Of a stretch of DNA of 64,000 nucleotides, positions 42,201-52,408 are shown piece by piece. The notes beneath the pieces were generated by a model. The model was not told the DNA's origin and made no database searches. It saw only the letters and a list, made by a program, of their open reading frames with translations. A program made the position numbers and the translations under genes. Origin of the DNA: Dysgonamonadaceae bacterium (GTDB lineage Bacteria; Bacteroidota; Bacteroidia; Bacteroidales; Azobacteroidaceae); contig JAIRVZ010000111.1 of assembly GCA_031253625.1 (NCBI GenBank), positions 1 through 64,000 on the forward strand, read 5' to 3'. How positions within the stretch are numbered: position 1 is the first letter of the stretch; the number at the start of each line of letters is the position of its first letter.

Positions 42201-43462
42201 GTCATTACACCTACGATGCGATTATTGGTTACATCGTGAGTGTCTTTTACTTTTCCGTCTTTGAAATCTAATGTTCCGTATGAAACGGTGGTCATTTCGT
42301 ATTCTATGCCAAATGACCAATGTTTTACGTTATACGATACTTGGGGGGAAATGCGATATACTTGATCCAAATTGCTTGGCCCAAATGTAAATATATTAGG
42401 TTTATTCGGATCAAGATTTACCACTAATTCTTTAGATGAACCTAAATTCTTTGAATAACCGAGAAACAATCCGGCTTGATACTTGGTTCCGTACGTTATA
42501 TTCAACCAACTTGTAGAATTATTCAAATTGGTATATTCGTAACTTCCATTATCATTAATTTTTGAAATACCATATCCACCAAATAACAATAAGTGTCCCA
42601 TATTTTGACCATAAATACTCTTGGCTTTAATTGCGAATTTATCATTAGTATACTGGAGAAACGCATTAAAAGAAAGAGAAGAAATATTATCCGAAACTTT
42701 TGTATTGATTATTTTCGGTTCTCCATTTATTTCTGCCTCTTTTAGTCCAATGGTGCGAGGGCGTAAGTGCATGAAGTTCGCACCTACTCCGGCTATCCAT
42801 CCGTTTTTTGAATAATCAAATCCTAAATACAATTCCGGTAAAATTCCGTCTTTCAAATATTCGGGAGAAGAACCCAAAGGCCCCGGGGAAAGATATTGTG
42901 ATTGATATATAGCAGATAAATAAGTCTTGAAAGCATTCATTTTATAATCTACGCGAACTTGTGGACTCCGGTTAAATGGTTGGAAAGGACTTCCCGTTGC
43001 TAAACTCATTACAGTAGGAATCACTTCGCCAAACATCGGATGCCAAGTATGCCCGGCCAATAAATCTACTTTTTCCCACGACAATTTTGTCCAAGCCTGC
43101 CGTATTCGGAACATCGTATTACTTGTATGATTGCTTGAAAAACCATCAAAATCGCCCTCTATTTTGGCTGAAGTAGTAGCACCCCAAACATCCGGTCCTT
43201 TGACATTCAATCCGAAACGACTCGCAGCACTCAACATCCGAGAAGAAGGAATCGCGTTCAAATCTTCACCCAATTCATTCAAATTTCTATCCAAGGGTAT
43301 CAAGTAAAATAATCCTGCAGCGGAAGCCAAACTCCGACGAGAATCGTAATAGAAATCATTTCTGACAAATCCATAGATATTGACAGAAACCTTTTTTTCT
43401 TCTTGCGCCATTGCAGGCAAGAGAGTAACAAAAACAATAATTGAAATTAAAAATCTTTTCAT
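42188..43462 (-). CDS. Outer-membrane porin-like protein (DcaP-type)
   Basis: A 424-residue exported protein: signal peptide 1-19 (ending PAMA then QEE), then VNIYGFVRNDFYYDSRRS near 27-44, an N-terminal coil/strand mix and many amphipathic strands up to the C-terminal MTYFF, the terminal aromatic residue expected of an outer-membrane barrel. It resembles the DcaP-like porins used for carboxylate uptake. It is encoded convergently to the symporter and overlaps it by 13 bases, so the two could work on the same solute; that is inference. Confidence 0.75.
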   Translation of the reverse strand: MKRFLISIIVFVTLLPAMAQEEKKVSVNIYGFVRNDFYYDSRRSLASAAGLFYLIPLDRNLNELGEDLNAIPSSRMLSAASRFGLNVKGPDVWGATTSAKIEGDFDGFSSNHTSNTMFRIRQAWTKLSWEKVDLLAGHTWHPMFGEVIPTVMSLATGSPFQPFNRSPQVRVDYKMNAFKTYLSAIYQSQYLSPGPLGSSPEYLKDGILPELYLGFDYSKNGWIAGVGANFMHLRPRTIGLKEAEINGEPKIINTKVSDNISSLSFNAFLQYTNDKFAIKAKSIYGQNMGHLLLFGGYGISKINDNGSYEYTNLNNSTSWLNITYGTKYQAGLFLGYSKNLGSSKELVVNLDPNKPNIFTFGPSNLDQVYRISPQVSYNVKHWSFGIEYEMTTVSYGTLDFKDGKVKDTHDVTNNRIVGVMTYFF

Positions 43463-43507
43463 ATTTTACACTTTTTAATAAAATTGTGCAAATATGCGAA
43501 TTTTTGT

Positions 43508-45598
43508 TCAACTAATCATAAACCAACCGGATTTTCCTTGATTTAATTTCTTTAATTGTTGCTCTAAAATTGTATTTTCCGATTTTTGGAGTGCAGGATC
43601 GTCTTCTAAAACCTCTTTGGCTAAATCTCTTGCCAAACTTAATATTTGTCCGTCTTTGGCTAAATTGGCAATTTTCAGGTCGAAAGCAACACCGCTCTGT
43701 TGGGTACCGTCAATGTCTCCGGGACCACGTAGTTTTAAATCTTCTTCGGCAATGATAAATCCATCGTTAGTTTCGGTCATGATTGACAAGCGTTTACGGG
43801 TAACTTCCGATAATTCGTAATGAGTAAGCAAAATACAGAATGATTGATCGGCACCACGTCCTACCCTTCCTCTTAATTGATGTAATTGAGAAAGTCCAAA
43901 ACGTTCGGCACTTTCAACAACCATAACGGAGGCATTAGGAACGTTTACACCCACTTCAATTACCGTAGTTGCAACCATAATTTGTGCATCTCCGGAAATA
44001 AATTTCTGCATTTCGGCATCTTTTTCGGCAGGCTTCATTTTGCCGTGAACCATACAAACCTCGTATTCGGGAAATATTTCTTTGGTATGCTCGAATCCTT
44101 CGGTAAGATTTTTCAAATCCGACTTTTCACTTTCTTCAATCAATGGGTAAACGATATAAACTTGCCTGCCCTCTTTCAACTGTTTCCGAACCGATTCGTA
44201 TAAATTAAAACGTTTGCCACTGTACATGTGAATCGTCTTAATGGGTTTTCTACCCGGAGGAAGTTCGTCGATTACAGAAACATCCAAATCGCCATACAAG
44301 GTCATGGCTAAAGTACGAGGAATGGGCGTTGCCGTCATTACCAACACATGTGGCGGAATCGCATTTTTTTTCCATAATCTAGCCCGTTGCGCTACGCCAA
44401 ACCGGTGTTGCTCGTCAATAACTACCAATCCCAAATTAGCAAAACTTACATTATCTTCGATTAACGCATGGGTTCCAATCAAGATTTGCACTTTACCCGA
44501 TTGAACATCAGGAAGTAACACGTTACGATCTTTCTTTTTTGTAGATCCGGTTAATAAACGTACATCAATATCTAATCCGAAAAGCAATTCTTTGATTGTT
44601 TCAAAGTGCTGTGTTGCAAGGATTTCGGTCGGTGCCATTAAAGCAGCTTGATAACCATTATCCAAGGCCATCAGCATACACATTAAAGCCACTAAAGTTT
44701 TTCCACTACCCACATCACCTTGTAACAAACGGTTCATTTGCCGGCCGGTACAAACATCTTGTCGTATTTCTTTTATTACACGTTTTTGTGCATTGGTCAA
44801 TTCAAAAGGCAGATTTTGCTTATAAAAATTATTGAAATACTCTCCTATCTGATTGAATATCAATCCACCAAGACGTTGTTCTCGGTATTTGGTAACTCGG
44901 AGGATATTTAATTGAACATAAAACAATTCTTCGAATTTCAACCGGTATTCGGCATCTCGAAGCAAAGCCGGAGTTTGAGGAAAATGAATATTTCTCAGGG
45001 CAGTATCTAAATCAATTAATTTGGCTTTACTTATGATTGTTGCATTCAAAGTTTCAGGAATGGTTCCTTGATAATTTTTGAAGATTAAGGCAACTAACTT
45101 ACGCAAAGCTAAGGAGTTCAGGAAAACATCCCTCATTTTCTCAGTTGTACTGTACTGTCCCTGCATTCCGATTTGTTGGGTTAATACAGAACTTTCTTTT
45201 TCCAATTCCGGATGGGCCACATTGATTTTTCCTCCAAATACGGCAGGTTTCCCGAAAAGGACGTACTCCTCTCCTATTTTGTACATGTTTGGTATGGATT
45301 TTAATCCCTTGAACCAAACCAATTCAATGCTTCCGGTTTCGTCATAAAATTGTCCGGTTATTCTTCGTGCTCGACCTTCTCCTATTGTTTCGTATTTCCT
45401 GATTTTCCCTTTTAGTTGGATGTAGGGCATATTCCCATCAATTTCCCTTATTTTGAATATCTTACTTCGGTCGATATATTTGTAAGGAAAATAATATAGC
45501 ATGTCTTCCCAAGAAAACACTTGGATTTCTTTTCCGAGAACGTCGGCTTTTTTAGGGCCAACTCCGGGAAGATACATGATATTTTGGGCTTCGAGCAT
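43508..45598 (-). CDS. recG: ATP-dependent DNA helicase RecG
   Basis: A 696-residue superfamily 2 helicase that remodels stalled forks and branched DNA. The N-terminal wedge (OB) domain covers about 1-155. Helicase motifs are visible: motif I LLQGDVGSGKTLVAL near 290-304, motif Ia APTEILATQH, motif II VIDEQHRFGV near 394-403 (DEQH box), motif III MTATPIPRTLAM, and motif VI HQLRGRVGRG near 573-582. The length matches family members. It overlaps the DUF2007 gene by one base (TAATG). Confidence 0.97.
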   Translation of the reverse strand: MLEAQNIMYLPGVGPKKADVLGKEIQVFSWEDMLYYFPYKYIDRSKIFKIREIDGNMPYIQLKGKIRKYETIGEGRARRITGQFYDETGSIELVWFKGLKSIPNMYKIGEEYVLFGKPAVFGGKINVAHPELEKESSVLTQQIGMQGQYSTTEKMRDVFLNSLALRKLVALIFKNYQGTIPETLNATIISKAKLIDLDTALRNIHFPQTPALLRDAEYRLKFEELFYVQLNILRVTKYREQRLGGLIFNQIGEYFNNFYKQNLPFELTNAQKRVIKEIRQDVCTGRQMNRLLQGDVGSGKTLVALMCMLMALDNGYQAALMAPTEILATQHFETIKELLFGLDIDVRLLTGSTKKKDRNVLLPDVQSGKVQILIGTHALIEDNVSFANLGLVVIDEQHRFGVAQRARLWKKNAIPPHVLVMTATPIPRTLAMTLYGDLDVSVIDELPPGRKPIKTIHMYSGKRFNLYESVRKQLKEGRQVYIVYPLIEESEKSDLKNLTEGFEHTKEIFPEYEVCMVHGKMKPAEKDAEMQKFISGDAQIMVATTVIEVGVNVPNASVMVVESAERFGLSQLHQLRGRVGRGADQSFCILLTHYELSEVTRKRLSIMTETNDGFIIAEEDLKLRGPGDIDGTQQSGVAFDLKIANLAKDGQILSLARDLAKEVLEDDPALQKSENTILEQQLKKLNQGKSGWFMIS

Positions 45599-45888
45599 TA
45601 TTTTTTCTTGAATTTGTCTAACAGTCGCCCTATTACATTATACAATTTGGATGGTTTCAAATCTTTTTCAGTAAGGAATCCGCCTTCTTTCAGGATATCG
45701 ATGGCTCGTTTCACATCTTCTTCCTTTACCTGTAACTTAAGTCCATCAGCAGCATTAACGGCAGGGTGGAATTGACCCATGAATTCCCCTTGTACAAAAC
45801 ATTCAATTCCTTCAGATTCGAGCAAACTCTTAGGCACTGCCATTTGTGCCGTGTCGAAAAAAGTTCTTACAGTTACCAATTCTTCCAT
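45598..45888 (-). CDS. DUF2007 (putative signal transducing) protein
   Basis: A 96-residue protein. Residues about 1-70 match the DUF2007 pattern: VTVRTFFDTAQMAVPKSLLESEGIECFVQGE, AADGLKLQVKEEDVKRAIDILKE (read in parts), resembling a PII-like small fold. The C-terminal tail is basic. Function is unknown. It lies between ispD and recG and is tightly linked to both, so it is probably cotranscribed with them. Confidence 0.82.
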   Translation of the reverse strand: MEELVTVRTFFDTAQMAVPKSLLESEGIECFVQGEFMGQFHPAVNAADGLKLQVKEEDVKRAIDILKEGGFLTEKDLKPSKLYNVIGRLLDKFKKK

Positions 45889-45889
45889 A

Positions 45890-46573
45890 TCATTTCATTT
45901 TGATGTTTATAATGCTTTCGGCAATAATCAAATCAACCGGAGTTGTTATTTTAATGTTTTCTCTTGCTCCTTCTACTTCATATACAGAATATTCGCTAAG
46001 CGATTCTACTACAGAAACATCGTCTGTAAATGTATCGGAAAATTCTTGTTGATATGCTTTTTTAATAATTTCGGAATTGAAAACTTGCGGAGTTTGCACT
46101 AAGCAATAATCGGCTCGATTTACAGTAATACTGCCTTTTTCCGTTTTTTTTCGGAGCGTTTCCACCACAGGGATAACCGGAAATGCAACGCCTTTTTCTG
46201 CCGCTTTATCAAAACAACGACCGATAACATCTTTGCTTACAAGCGGACGAACTCCGTCGTGTATTCCTATAATTACATCTTTTTCAGTGATTGTATCTAA
46301 TCCGTTTTTTACGGAATGGAAACGGGTTTCTCCTCCGGAAACGATTTGATGATTTATCTTAAAATCAAATTTTGCGCAAAGTTCGTTCCAATAATTTTGC
46401 TGCTCTTCGGGTAAAACAAGAATAATTTTAATCGTTTTATCGTAATTGAAAAAAGATTCGATAGTGTGTATTAAGACAGGTTTATCATTTAAAATCAAAA
46501 ACTGTTTAGGTATTTCAGCACCCATCCTTGTACCTTTTCCTCCGGCAACGATAATTATATATTTTTGTTTCAT
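45890..46573 (-). CDS. ispD: 2-C-methyl-D-erythritol 4-phosphate cytidylyltransferase
   Basis: Third enzyme of the MEP isoprenoid route. From the ATG at 46573 the protein is 227 residues, beginning MKQKYIIIVAGGKGTRMG with the nucleotide-binding Gly/Arg loop. HDGVRPLVS near 107-115, ETLRKK and VNRADYCLVQTPQVF near 144-158, and TDDVSVVE near 178-185 are family signatures. The frame runs 16 codons upstream to 46621, but that part is the repeat at 46583-46635 and is judged non-coding. Confidence 0.95.
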   Translation of the reverse strand: MKQKYIIIVAGGKGTRMGAEIPKQFLILNDKPVLIHTIESFFNYDKTIKIILVLPEEQQNYWNELCAKFDFKINHQIVSGGETRFHSVKNGLDTITEKDVIIGIHDGVRPLVSKDVIGRCFDKAAEKGVAFPVIPVVETLRKKTEKGSITVNRADYCLVQTPQVFNSEIIKKAYQQEFSDTFTDDVSVVESLSEYSVYEVEGARENIKITTPVDLIIAESIINIKMK

Positions 46574-46582
46574 AGTAATTAT

Positions 46583-46635
46583 GCAAGTCTGGAGACTTGC
46601 TTTTAGCAGCGACGTAGTCAAAGACTACACCGAAC
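46583..46635. repeat. Half copy of the hisA-hisF repeat, between xseB and ispD
   Basis: GCAAGTC-TG-GAGACTTGC is followed by TTTTAGCAGCGACGTAGTCA and ends AGACTACACCGAAC, closely matching 32683-32734 (five or six differences by eye). GACGTAGTC and AAGACTAC words can pair locally. Only the right half of the hisA-hisF element is present here. Confidence 0.8.
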
Positions 46636-46642
46636 GCCGAAA

Positions 46643-46840
46643 TTAATCTATATTATCTATAATCTTTTTCGTTTCTTCGTTGGCAACGAAAAGTTTATCC
46701 TTACAGACTTTCAAAAGCGAGGTTGCTTCTTTGATTTTAAAACTCAGTTCATCAATATCCAGCTTGTTACTTTCGATTTGAGATAATATCTCCTGTAATT
46801 TTGAATAAGCCTCTGAGTATGAAAGTTGATTTTTCGCCAT
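46643..46840 (-). CDS. xseB: Exodeoxyribonuclease VII small subunit
   Basis: A 65-residue helical protein matching XseB: LSYSEAYSKLQEILSQIESN, LDIDELSFKIKEATSLLKVCK. It forms the helical stalk with the large nuclease subunit XseA. The xseA gene is not adjacent: the gene upstream is porZ, with a one-base gap. The length is normal (60-80). Confidence 0.88.
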   Translation of the reverse strand: MAKNQLSYSEAYSKLQEILSQIESNKLDIDELSFKIKEATSLLKVCKDKLFVANEETKKIIDNID

Positions 46841-46841
46841 T

Positions 46842-49295
46842 TTATTTTACCACAACTATTTTAGTAACAACTCCTTGTGTTCCATCGGAAGTTGCAGCCA
46901 TTACAAGATAAACTCCTGATTTAACTCGTTCTCCTGCTCTGTTTCTGCAATTCCAGCTAAACTGACCACCGGTAGAAGTCCCTTGAAACATCACATTTCC
47001 TGACAAATCTGTTACTTTAACATTAGAATCTTTTATTAAACCCGTTACAACAACATCTCCGATAAAATCCGGCAAGACTGGATTCGGATAAGCATAGACA
47101 TTTGAATAATCCGGAGCACCTTCCGTAGCAAGACCGGTGTAAGATATTAATCCTTTGATCGTTGCGATAAAGACTTCTCCGGTTTTATGATTAATTACAA
47201 TATTATTGATTGTGTTAGAAAGCAACGGACTGTTATCTGTCGTATAATTGGCAATAACTTTGTCGCCTGTTGGGCTTACAAGAAAAACTCCGGCACCCAC
47301 TGTCCCAATCCACTTTCTATTGGCACCGTCAACAGCAATGGTATTTATTCCTACACCTTCCAGCAAGAAATCAGCCAAATTGGTTCCATCATTTCGTGGA
47401 ACTTTTGCACGATAACAGCTGTTGAATCCGGCACTGTTTGGTTCGGTTATTTTCAGAGGATTATCAAAAATTATCGGTCCATTGCTGGTTCCTACCCAAA
47501 CCGTACCATTCAAATCTTCAGCAACACAACTAAAAAAAACAATATCTATCTTTTCTCCATCTTGATCCGAAAAACTATTTGAAAAAAAAGAAATGTCATC
47601 ACTCGGATCATCAATCGTACCTCTGTCATTTAACACAAGTACCCCTTTATATGCAGAAGATCCTCGATCAAAAACTATCCATTTTTGATTTGCTTTTGTT
47701 ATATAGACCTGCAGAGGAAAAACACTTCCTTGAACATTCTTATTATACACATCAAACCATTTATTATCTGCAGAATACACACATATTGGAATCGCACTAT
47801 GACCATTCATCACATAAAGATTATTTTTATTATCATAAGCTAATCCGGCTGTTCTGACATATCCCGCAGCATTCTCAGCATCAGGATATATCGACTTTAA
47901 TGCACCGTTAGTATTTTTATGATTATATAACTTTACATAGTCAATACTTTTTTGATTATAATCACTTCTCAATTCATAAACTCCTGAACGAGTTAAAGAT
48001 ACAAAGTAATGATTTTTATCTCTCGGATCTATAACAACATTAAAATAGTCATAATCATTAATGTAAGGAGAGCCACTTTCCGGATCATTTTGAGCCGCTG
48101 TAAGAAGTGCTCTTTCGTCGGCATTAATCCAAGTTCCGTCAGCCTCCATCACCATTAAAGTGCCCGGGTTATTAAAATAAGGTGGATCTCTATCCCGACG
48201 ACCTCCACCAACAACAGCAAGTTTTCCTTGAGTAAAAGTCATGTTAAAAGCTAAATTTCTCTTCGGGCTATTAATTGTAATCGGGGCACTTATATCTCCT
48301 GAGTTTTTATCGAAACTCCGTATTCCGGAAAGTCCACATGCCAACCAATAAGTTGAATTATTGGCAAAAGAAATGCGTACGGGAGAAATATCATTTGATG
48401 CGGAAAAAGCTGTTGATGTTGCTCCCAAACTCAAATCTGAGCAAGTATACATGCTCGAATTGGTTATCATCACAAGTTGATTGTCAAGTATGGTCATTTG
48501 ATTCACATAAACAGGAGTATTGAGAACACGAGTAACTGTTCCATTCGGACTATTTTGATAAAACACACCAACATTCGGCTGATAAAATACAAAATTATTT
48601 TTATAAGTCAAAATTTTCCTGATAGCAGAAGGATTTCCCGGATATGATAAAGTATATGGCTCCCAATTGGCTGCCGTCAGCAAATTTCCAGTCTCCTTGG
48701 CTCTAAAAATACCACCATCCGTAGCTGCATACACAAAATCTCCCCATATACATACGGAATATGTTTTTCTTCCTATGTTGTAGGTATTTTTTTGTACTTT
48801 GTTTTTAGCGTCTATGGCGAGGACTCCGAAATTCACAGATATATAGGCAGAACTACCATGAACATCAATGCCATTTATGATTTTATCTACATTATTTCGA
48901 TTCATAAAATCTGCCAAATTGTAAACATTTCCATTTGAAGTGTCGTATAAATCAATATTTCCATTGTCATATACGAGCACAAGTGTTTTTTCTGCCTCTA
49001 CATAAGCCATTTGAACAATGGAAACATCATTCAGTCCATCGACTTTAGAAATTAATTTTGTTTCGCTGAGAGCATTTCCGGAAGCCGGTTTATATCTTAA
49101 TAAAGATCCGTCTAATAAAGATCCATTCCCTTTATACACTGCATACACATATCCATTGGCGACCTCTATCATTGTTGCATCTTGATATGCCATATATGGC
49201 CTCCATGCACCAAGAGCTTGACTTTGTGCCATTTGTATAGAAAAAACCATTAGCAAAGAAAAAGTCAGTATACTTTTAAACATTGATAGTTTCAT
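46842..49295 (-). CDS. porZ: PorZ-like type IX secretion protein
   Basis: An 817-residue exported protein. A signal peptide (about 1-25, ending MAQSQA) is followed by [23 protein letters not shown] near 31-53, the start typical of PorZ, two beta-propeller regions (ligand-binding type repeats such as [14 protein letters not shown] near 605-618 and [14 protein letters not shown] near 668-681), and a C-terminal T9SS-type sorting domain (YPNPV near 738, ending [11 protein letters not shown] and KIVVVK). PorZ works with PorU at the cell surface to attach cargo to A-LPS. Its presence implies a type IX secretion system. Its start overlaps rdgB by 4 bases. Confidence 0.82.
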   Translation of the reverse strand: MKLSMFKSILTFSLLMVFSIQMAQSQALGAWRPYMAYQDATMIEVANGYVYAVYKGNGSLLDGSLLRYKPASGNALSETKLISKVDGLNDVSIVQMAYVEAEKTLVLVYDNGNIDLYDTSNGNVYNLADFMNRNNVDKIINGIDVHGSSAYISVNFGVLAIDAKNKVQKNTYNIGRKTYSVCIWGDFVYAATDGGIFRAKETGNLLTAANWEPYTLSYPGNPSAIRKILTYKNNFVFYQPNVGVFYQNSPNGTVTRVLNTPVYVNQMTILDNQLVMITNSSMYTCSDLSLGATSTAFSASNDISPVRISFANNSTYWLACGLSGIRSFDKNSGDISAPITINSPKRNLAFNMTFTQGKLAVVGGGRRDRDPPYFNNPGTLMVMEADGTWINADERALLTAAQNDPESGSPYINDYDYFNVVIDPRDKNHYFVSLTRSGVYELRSDYNQKSIDYVKLYNHKNTNGALKSIYPDAENAAGYVRTAGLAYDNKNNLYVMNGHSAIPICVYSADNKWFDVYNKNVQGSVFPLQVYITKANQKWIVFDRGSSAYKGVLVLNDRGTIDDPSDDISFFSNSFSDQDGEKIDIVFFSCVAEDLNGTVWVGTSNGPIIFDNPLKITEPNSAGFNSCYRAKVPRNDGTNLADFLLEGVGINTIAVDGANRKWIGTVGAGVFLVSPTGDKVIANYTTDNSPLLSNTINNIVINHKTGEVFIATIKGLISYTGLATEGAPDYSNVYAYPNPVLPDFIGDVVVTGLIKDSNVKVTDLSGNVMFQGTSTGGQFSWNCRNRAGERVKSGVYLVMAATSDGTQGVVTKIVVVK

Positions 49296-49864
49296 AATAA
49301 AAAAGCTTTTAATTTATTTACAGCCAATGATCTATGGCTGATTTTATTTTTAATCTCAGAGCCTAATTCAGCAAAAGTTTCGCTATATCCGTTTGGTACA
49401 AAAATAGGATCATATCCGAAACCTGTATTTCCTCTACCTGCCTCTATAACTTCTCCTTCAATTTTTCCTTCAAATCGATATATCTTATCTCCTAATATTA
49501 AAGAGATTATAGTTCTGAATTGCGCCCTTCTATCTTGTTTTGTTTCTAATTCTTTCAGGACTTTTTTCATGTTGGCTAAGGAATCTTTAGAATCTCCCGC
49601 ATAGCGTGCAGAATATACTCCCGGAGCATTATCTAAGGCATAAACTTCCAATCCGGTATCATCGGCAAAGCAATCATATCCGTACTTTTCTTTCACATAT
49701 CGGGCTTTCAGTAATGCATTTTCTTCTAACGTATCTCCGGTTTCAGGAATATCTTCCAAACAATTAATATCGTTTAGCCCTAAAACTTCATATTCCGCAC
49801 CCAATATGTCTTTTATTTCTTCTAATTTATGGCTGTTATGCGTAGCAAAAACTATCTTTTTCAT
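49292..49864 (-). CDS. rdgB: XTP/dITP pyrophosphatase (RdgB/HAM1)
   Basis: A 190-residue house-cleaning enzyme that removes non-canonical purine triphosphates. The N-terminal [17 protein letters not shown] near 4-20 holds the Thr/Ser-His-Asn-x2-K motif. [24 protein letters not shown] near 67-90 (split), the [10 protein letters not shown] near 149-158 and [10 protein letters not shown] near 170-179 are family signatures. It precedes porZ with a 4-base overlap. A -7-like TACGTTTG lies at 49872-49879 on the minus strand without a clear -33. Confidence 0.96.
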   Translation of the reverse strand: MKKIVFATHNSHKLEEIKDILGAEYEVLGLNDINCLEDIPETGDTLEENALLKARYVKEKYGYDCFADDTGLEVYALDNAPGVYSARYAGDSKDSLANMKKVLKELETKQDRRAQFRTIISLILGDKIYRFEGKIEGEVIEAGRGNTGFGYDPIFVPNGYSETFAELGSEIKNKISHRSLAVNKLKAFLL

Positions 49865-49900
49865 AGTATATCAAACGTAATAAGGAAAAGAAAATTATGT

Positions 49901-50773
49901 TTATTTAGCCTTTATTTTATCAAAACCTTCTCCGTAAACTCCAATAACAGAACTTTGAGATATAAAAGCATTAGGATCAATATTTTTTATCAGGCGAAAA
50001 ATTGTTACAGATTCTATTTTTTTTGCTATTACCACCACAACTTTTACCTCTTTTTTTGAGTACCATCCTACCCCGTCCAATATGGTACATCCTCTATGTA
50101 GCTGTTGGTTAATTGCATCTGCGATTTCATCGAATCGATCCGAAAATATGAGAAACTGAACAGATTGTCTCGCTCCGTTTAAAACCATATCAACGGTATA
50201 CGATGAAATTCCTAAAAGAACAACACTAAAAGCTATTTTCTCAATACTATGAAATAAGAAATAAGAAGAACTTATTATCAATAAATCACAAATCATCAAG
50301 CCTTTACCAACGGTAATGTCTTTATATTTGTTTATGATTAAGGCCAAAACATCTGTGCCGCCGGTACTTCCTCGAGCATTAATAACAATACCAATGCCGA
50401 TGCCACATAATACACCACCCAGTATACAACTCATAAAAGGCTGATCATGAACAAAAGGTTTTGTTATTAAATGTTGAAATATGGAAAGTAGAAAAGTCAA
50501 TGCTACCACTCCGAAAATAGTCCGGATGCTAAATTTCAGACCAAATACTTTTATGGATAATGCCAAAATTCCTATATTTATTACGAAGTATGAAATTCCA
50601 ACCGGTATTTTCGATGAATAAAATATCAGAGCACTGATACCGGCAACTCCGCCCGGAGTAATTTCGTAAGGAAGTATAAATCCAACAAAACCTATCGAGT
50701 AAAAAAGTAAGCCTAAAACAATAAACGAATAGTCTTTTGCTTCCACCCAAAACAGTGCTTTATCTATTTTCAT
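49901..50773 (-). CDS. YitT family membrane protein
   Basis: A 290-residue protein with about five to six membrane helices (within residues 14-195; YSFIVLGLLFYSIGFVGFILP, GGVLCGIGIGIVINARGSTGGTD in parts) and a C-terminal cytosolic DUF2179 domain (about 210-290: HRGCTILDGVGWYSKKEVKVVVV, FISQSSVIGVYGEGFD). YitT proteins are conserved inner-membrane proteins of unresolved function. It lies between rdgB and rsgA on the same strand. Confidence 0.92.
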   Translation of the reverse strand: MKIDKALFWVEAKDYSFIVLGLLFYSIGFVGFILPYEITPGGVAGISALIFYSSKIPVGISYFVINIGILALSIKVFGLKFSIRTIFGVVALTFLLSIFQHLITKPFVHDQPFMSCILGGVLCGIGIGIVINARGSTGGTDVLALIINKYKDITVGKGLMICDLLIISSSYFLFHSIEKIAFSVVLLGISSYTVDMVLNGARQSVQFLIFSDRFDEIADAINQQLHRGCTILDGVGWYSKKEVKVVVVIAKKIESVTIFRLIKNIDPNAFISQSSVIGVYGEGFDKIKAK

Positions 50774-50787
50774 ATAAATTCTTTGAT

Positions 50788-51720
50788 TTAAAAAGCTTCT
50801 CGATACTTACTCTCTGCTTTATCTTCCAATATACTGAGATAACTATTATAGCGGGATTGGCTGATTAAACGATCATCTAAGGCTTTTACAACAGCGCAAT
50901 TAAGTTCTTTTCGATGAGTACAATTATTGAATTTGCAATCTTTGGAAAATTTAAATATCTCAGGAAAATAATGAGAAATCTCATTGTCTTCCATATCGAT
51001 AGTACCAAAACCCTTGATTCCGGGAGTGTCAATAATATATCCACCTACCGACAGGGATATCATCTCGGAAAAGGTTGTGGTGTGCATTCCTTTGTTGTGG
51101 TATTCGGAAATGTCTTGTGTTTTCAGGCTTAAACCCGGAACAATTTTATTAATCATTGTAGATTTTCCAACGCCGGAATGTCCGGAAAGCAAAGTGATTT
51201 TATCTTTCAATAATTCGTTCAAATTTTCCAAACCAATTTCCTGCCGAGCTGAGACTTTGAAACAGGGATAACCTATTGATTCATACAAATGTATGATTGC
51301 ATCCAAATATTCGAAATCTTCTATTTTGTATCTGTCAATCTTGTTAAAAACAAGCTTCACAGGTATGCTATATGCCTCCGCAGTCGCCAAAAAACGGTCG
51401 ATAAAGGTAGTGGTTGTAATCGGATAATTCACCGTTACAATCAAAAATGCTTGGTCGATGTTACTGGCAATAATATGAGATTGCTTGGAAAGATTGGAAG
51501 ACCGGCGAATAATATAATTCTTCCGGTCTTCTATTTCTGTAATAAAAGCAGTTCCTTCCGGATTTTGTTCAATTAAAACACGGTCTCCGACAGCAACAGG
51601 ATTCGTAGTGCGAATGTCTTTCAGACGAAAATTACCCTTGATTTTACAATCAACTATTTTCCCATCATCAGTACAAACCTGATACCAACTTCCCGTGTTT
51701 TTAATAACTAAACCCTTCAT
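50788..51720 (-). CDS. rsgA: Ribosome small subunit-dependent GTPase RsgA
   Basis: A 310-residue circularly permuted GTPase that assists 30S maturation. An N-terminal OB domain (about 1-70) comes first, then G4 FNKIDRY near 120-126, G1 [15 protein letters not shown] near 178-192, G3 DTPGIKGFG near 225-233, and a zinc site [14 protein letters not shown] near 266-279. This permuted G4-G1-G3 order identifies the family. The palindrome at 51721-51799 separates it from frr. Confidence 0.96.
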   Translation of the reverse strand: MKGLVIKNTGSWYQVCTDDGKIVDCKIKGNFRLKDIRTTNPVAVGDRVLIEQNPEGTAFITEIEDRKNYIIRRSSNLSKQSHIIASNIDQAFLIVTVNYPITTTTFIDRFLATAEAYSIPVKLVFNKIDRYKIEDFEYLDAIIHLYESIGYPCFKVSARQEIGLENLNELLKDKITLLSGHSGVGKSTMINKIVPGLSLKTQDISEYHNKGMHTTTFSEMISLSVGGYIIDTPGIKGFGTIDMEDNEISHYFPEIFKFSKDCKFNNCTHRKELNCAVVKALDDRLISQSRYNSYLSILEDKAESKYREAF

Positions 51721-51799
51721 TTTAAAACGAAAAGTGAAAAGTGAAAAGTGAAAAGTGATGTCTATTTTTCACTTTTCACTTTTCGTTTTTCACTTTAAA
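51721..51799. repeat. Palindrome built of 7-bp tandem units (AAAAGTG)
   Basis: The left arm is TTTAAAACG followed by four AAAAGTG units; the right arm is the complementary run of CACTTTT units with a CGTTTTT interruption. The palindrome starts on the base after the rsgA start codon region and ends at the frr stop, filling the entire gap. The structure resembles the decamer palindromes but with a different word. Confidence 0.85.
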
Positions 51800-52355
51800 C
51801 AGTCATTATTTCTTTTTCTTTGTTTGCAAATACTTCATCAACTTTTTTGATGTATTTGTCGTGCACTTTTTGCAGACTGGCTTCGCTATCTTTTCCAATA
51901 TCTTCGGAAACACCTTCTTTTACTGCCTTTTTTACTGCCTCAACAGCATCACGACGGGCATTGCGAACACTTATCTTAGCATTTTCAGCCTCTTGTTTGG
52001 ATTGTTTCACCAATTGTTTGCGTCGTTCTTCGGTTAAAGGAGGAATACCCAAGCGAATAATTTCTCCATTATTTTCGGGAGTGATACCCACATTCGAATT
52101 CTGTATGGCTCTTTCGATTTCTCTAAGCATCGGTTTTTCCCAAGGGAGAACAGTTATTGTTTTAGCATCGGGAGTACTCACTGTTGCTACGTTTGTAATA
52201 GGCACTAAACTACCATAATAATCGACTTTAACACCATCCAAGATGCGTACATTTGCTTTTCCGGCACGGATGTGCGACAACGTTTCTTCCAAGAAGGCAA
52301 CTGCATGTTGCATCTTTTCTTCCGAATCTTTTTCTATTTTCTTAACGTCTACCAT
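51795..52355 (-). CDS. frr: Ribosome recycling factor
   Basis: A 186-residue factor that, with EF-G, splits post-termination ribosomes. Characteristic segments are [19 protein letters not shown] near 31-49, [32 protein letters not shown] (in parts, near 104-135) and the C-terminal helix ending [12 protein letters not shown]. Length is normal. It has a full promoter just upstream and is preceded by pyrH, the common order in Bacteroidetes and other bacteria. Confidence 0.97.
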   Translation of the reverse strand: MVDVKKIEKDSEEKMQHAVAFLEETLSHIRAGKANVRILDGVKVDYYGSLVPITNVATVSTPDAKTITVLPWEKPMLREIERAIQNSNVGITPENNGEIIRLGIPPLTEERRKQLVKQSKQEAENAKISVRNARRDAVEAVKKAVKEGVSEDIGKDSEASLQKVHDKYIKKVDEVFANKEKEIMTV

Positions 52356-52378
52356 AATTGTATGATTTTTTGTTTTTG

Positions 52379-52408
52379 CAAATATAGAAAAGAAAATCCA
52401 TATTTCAA
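52379..52408 (-). promoter_or_regulatory. Promoter of frr (TTG - 19 bp - TATATTTG)
   Basis: On the minus strand TTG at 52408-52406 and TATATTTG at 52386-52379 are separated by exactly 19 bp, and lie at the very 3' end of pyrH, 24 bases before the frr start. Transcription of frr can thus be independent of pyrH. Confidence 0.7.

Noticed and set aside
46574-46621. Sixteen extra N-terminal codons for ispD
   Set aside because: They are encoded by the dispersed repeat at 46583-46635; the ATG at 46573 gives the canonical IVAGG start.
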